Below are positions 5,572 through 6,093 of a DNA stretch of 6,093 nucleotides, in pieces (the stretch's first letter is position 1; every line of letters begins with the position of its first letter). The notes under the pieces are model-generated. The model was not told the DNA's origin. It saw nothing but the letters and a program-made list of their open reading frames with translations, and did no database searches. Source of the stretch: Rhodospirillaceae bacterium. GTDB taxonomy: Bacteria; Pseudomonadota; Alphaproteobacteria; UBA9219. Location of the stretch: contig DNGD01000033.1 of the NCBI GenBank assembly GCA_003486725.1, forward strand, positions 1 through 6,093, read 5' to 3'. The translations under genes were made by a program, and so were the position numbers.

Positions 5572-6093
5572 CACCCCCGCCCTTCTCCTTCAGGATATTC
5601 GCCGCAGTTTCGAGCAAGCCGGTAACAGGCTGGAAGTTCTGCGCGGCTGCCAGCTGACCATCGCGCGCGGTGAAAAGGTCGCGCTGATCGGGCCTTCGGG
5701 CGCAGGGAAATCAACCCTGCTTCAAATCGCGGGGCTTTTGGAAAAACCGGATGAGGGCGATATTTTTGTCGGTGGACAGAAAGCCAGCGGACTTGACGAT
5801 GCCCAGCGCACAGCGCTACGTCGCACCGCCATCGGCTTCGTCTACCAGTACCACCATCTGCTTCCGGAGTTTTCGGCACGTGAAAATATCATCGTGCCTC
5901 AAATGATCGCGGGGGTTTCGATCGAGGCCGCAGGCAAACGCGCCGATGAGCTTCTGGCGCTGATTAACCTGACCGCCCGCGCCGATCACCGCCCTGCCCA
6001 GCTTTCCGGTGGTGAGCAACAGCGAATCGCCATCGCCCGCGCACTGGCCAACAAGCCCGCGATCCTGATTGCCGACGAGCCGACAGGCAACCT
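5564..6093 (+). CDS. lolD: Lipoprotein-releasing ABC transporter ATPase LolD (3' end outside window)
   Basis: Cytoplasmic ATP-hydrolysing subunit that drives the Lol permease. ATG 5564 overlaps the last 8 nt of the permease gene (ATGAATAG), with GAGG at 5551-5554 nine nt upstream, so translation is coupled. 176 codons are visible before the window ends; the family is about 225-235 residues. All the ABC ATPase motifs expected so far are intact: Walker A GPSGAGKS (residues 43-50), the Q-loop in [19 protein letters not shown] (91-109; this HHLLPEF stretch is typical of LolD), the signature LSGGEQQR (147-154), and Walker B AILIADEP (166-173) with the start of the D-loop region TGN. The H-loop His lies beyond the window edge. 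No damage is visible. The gene order permease-ATPase matches lolC-lolD clusters in Proteobacteria. Confidence 0.96.
   Translation, partial: MNSTPALLLQDIRRSFEQAGNRLEVLRGCQLTIARGEKVALIGPSGAGKSTLLQIAGLLEKPDEGDIFVGGQKASGLDDAQRTALRRTAIGFVYQYHHLLPEFSARENIIVPQMIAGVSIEAAGKRADELLALINLTARADHRPAQLSGGEQQRIAIARALANKPAILIADEPTGN

Noticed and set aside
4315..5574. A 419-codon open frame on the - strand opposite the whole lolC gene
   Set aside because: It mirrors the permease gene codon for codon, gives a His/Arg/Gln-rich product with no membrane or domain logic, and the + strand has a clear LolC/E protein. It is a shadow of GC-skewed codon positions.

Overview
The window looks like chromosomal housekeeping DNA from an alphaproteobacterium. 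The main reason is the proS - lolC/E - lolD cluster on the right, an arrangement I know from many Alphaproteobacteria. Sampled lines of the core genes have a GC content around the mid-50s. The genus cannot be fixed from sequence alone; a Rhodospirillales- or Micavibrio-like lineage is a guess. Every gene I can support lies on the + strand.

Left part (1-1930): the 3' portion of valS (valyl-tRNA synthetase) enters from the left edge and ends at 1155. A small unrecognised basic protein with a CxxC pair starts on a GTG directly after the valS stop, behind a strong Shine-Dalgarno. It overlaps by 23 nt the start of a 146-residue protein with a signal peptide. The three may be read as one transcript.

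Middle part (1931-2746): a self-contained, more AT-rich transcription unit. It has a candidate promoter whose -10 box sits inside a hairpin/palindrome (1971-1998), a very good ribosome binding site, a 199-residue exported protein of unknown function, and a textbook Rho-independent terminator (2641-2678). A pyrimidine-rich spacer with a possible promoter then leads into the next operon.

Right part (2747-6093): proS, a LolC/LolE-type permease gene and lolD (cut by the right edge) overlap by 1 nt and 8 nt, so they form a tightly coupled operon. ProS charges tRNA-Pro. The LolC/E permease and the LolD ATPase release lipoproteins from the inner membrane for delivery to the outer membrane. The most notable point is that this ProS has the archaeal/eukaryote-like (type 3) architecture and not the short form usual for Alphaproteobacteria, although it sits in the usual alphaproteobacterial proS position.

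I saw no tRNA, rRNA, CRISPR array, insertion sequence or phage gene. I found no convincing evidence of a wholly new system. The best leads are the unusual ProS, the two small unknown proteins after valS, and the palindrome-overlapped promoter of the AT-rich exported-protein unit.
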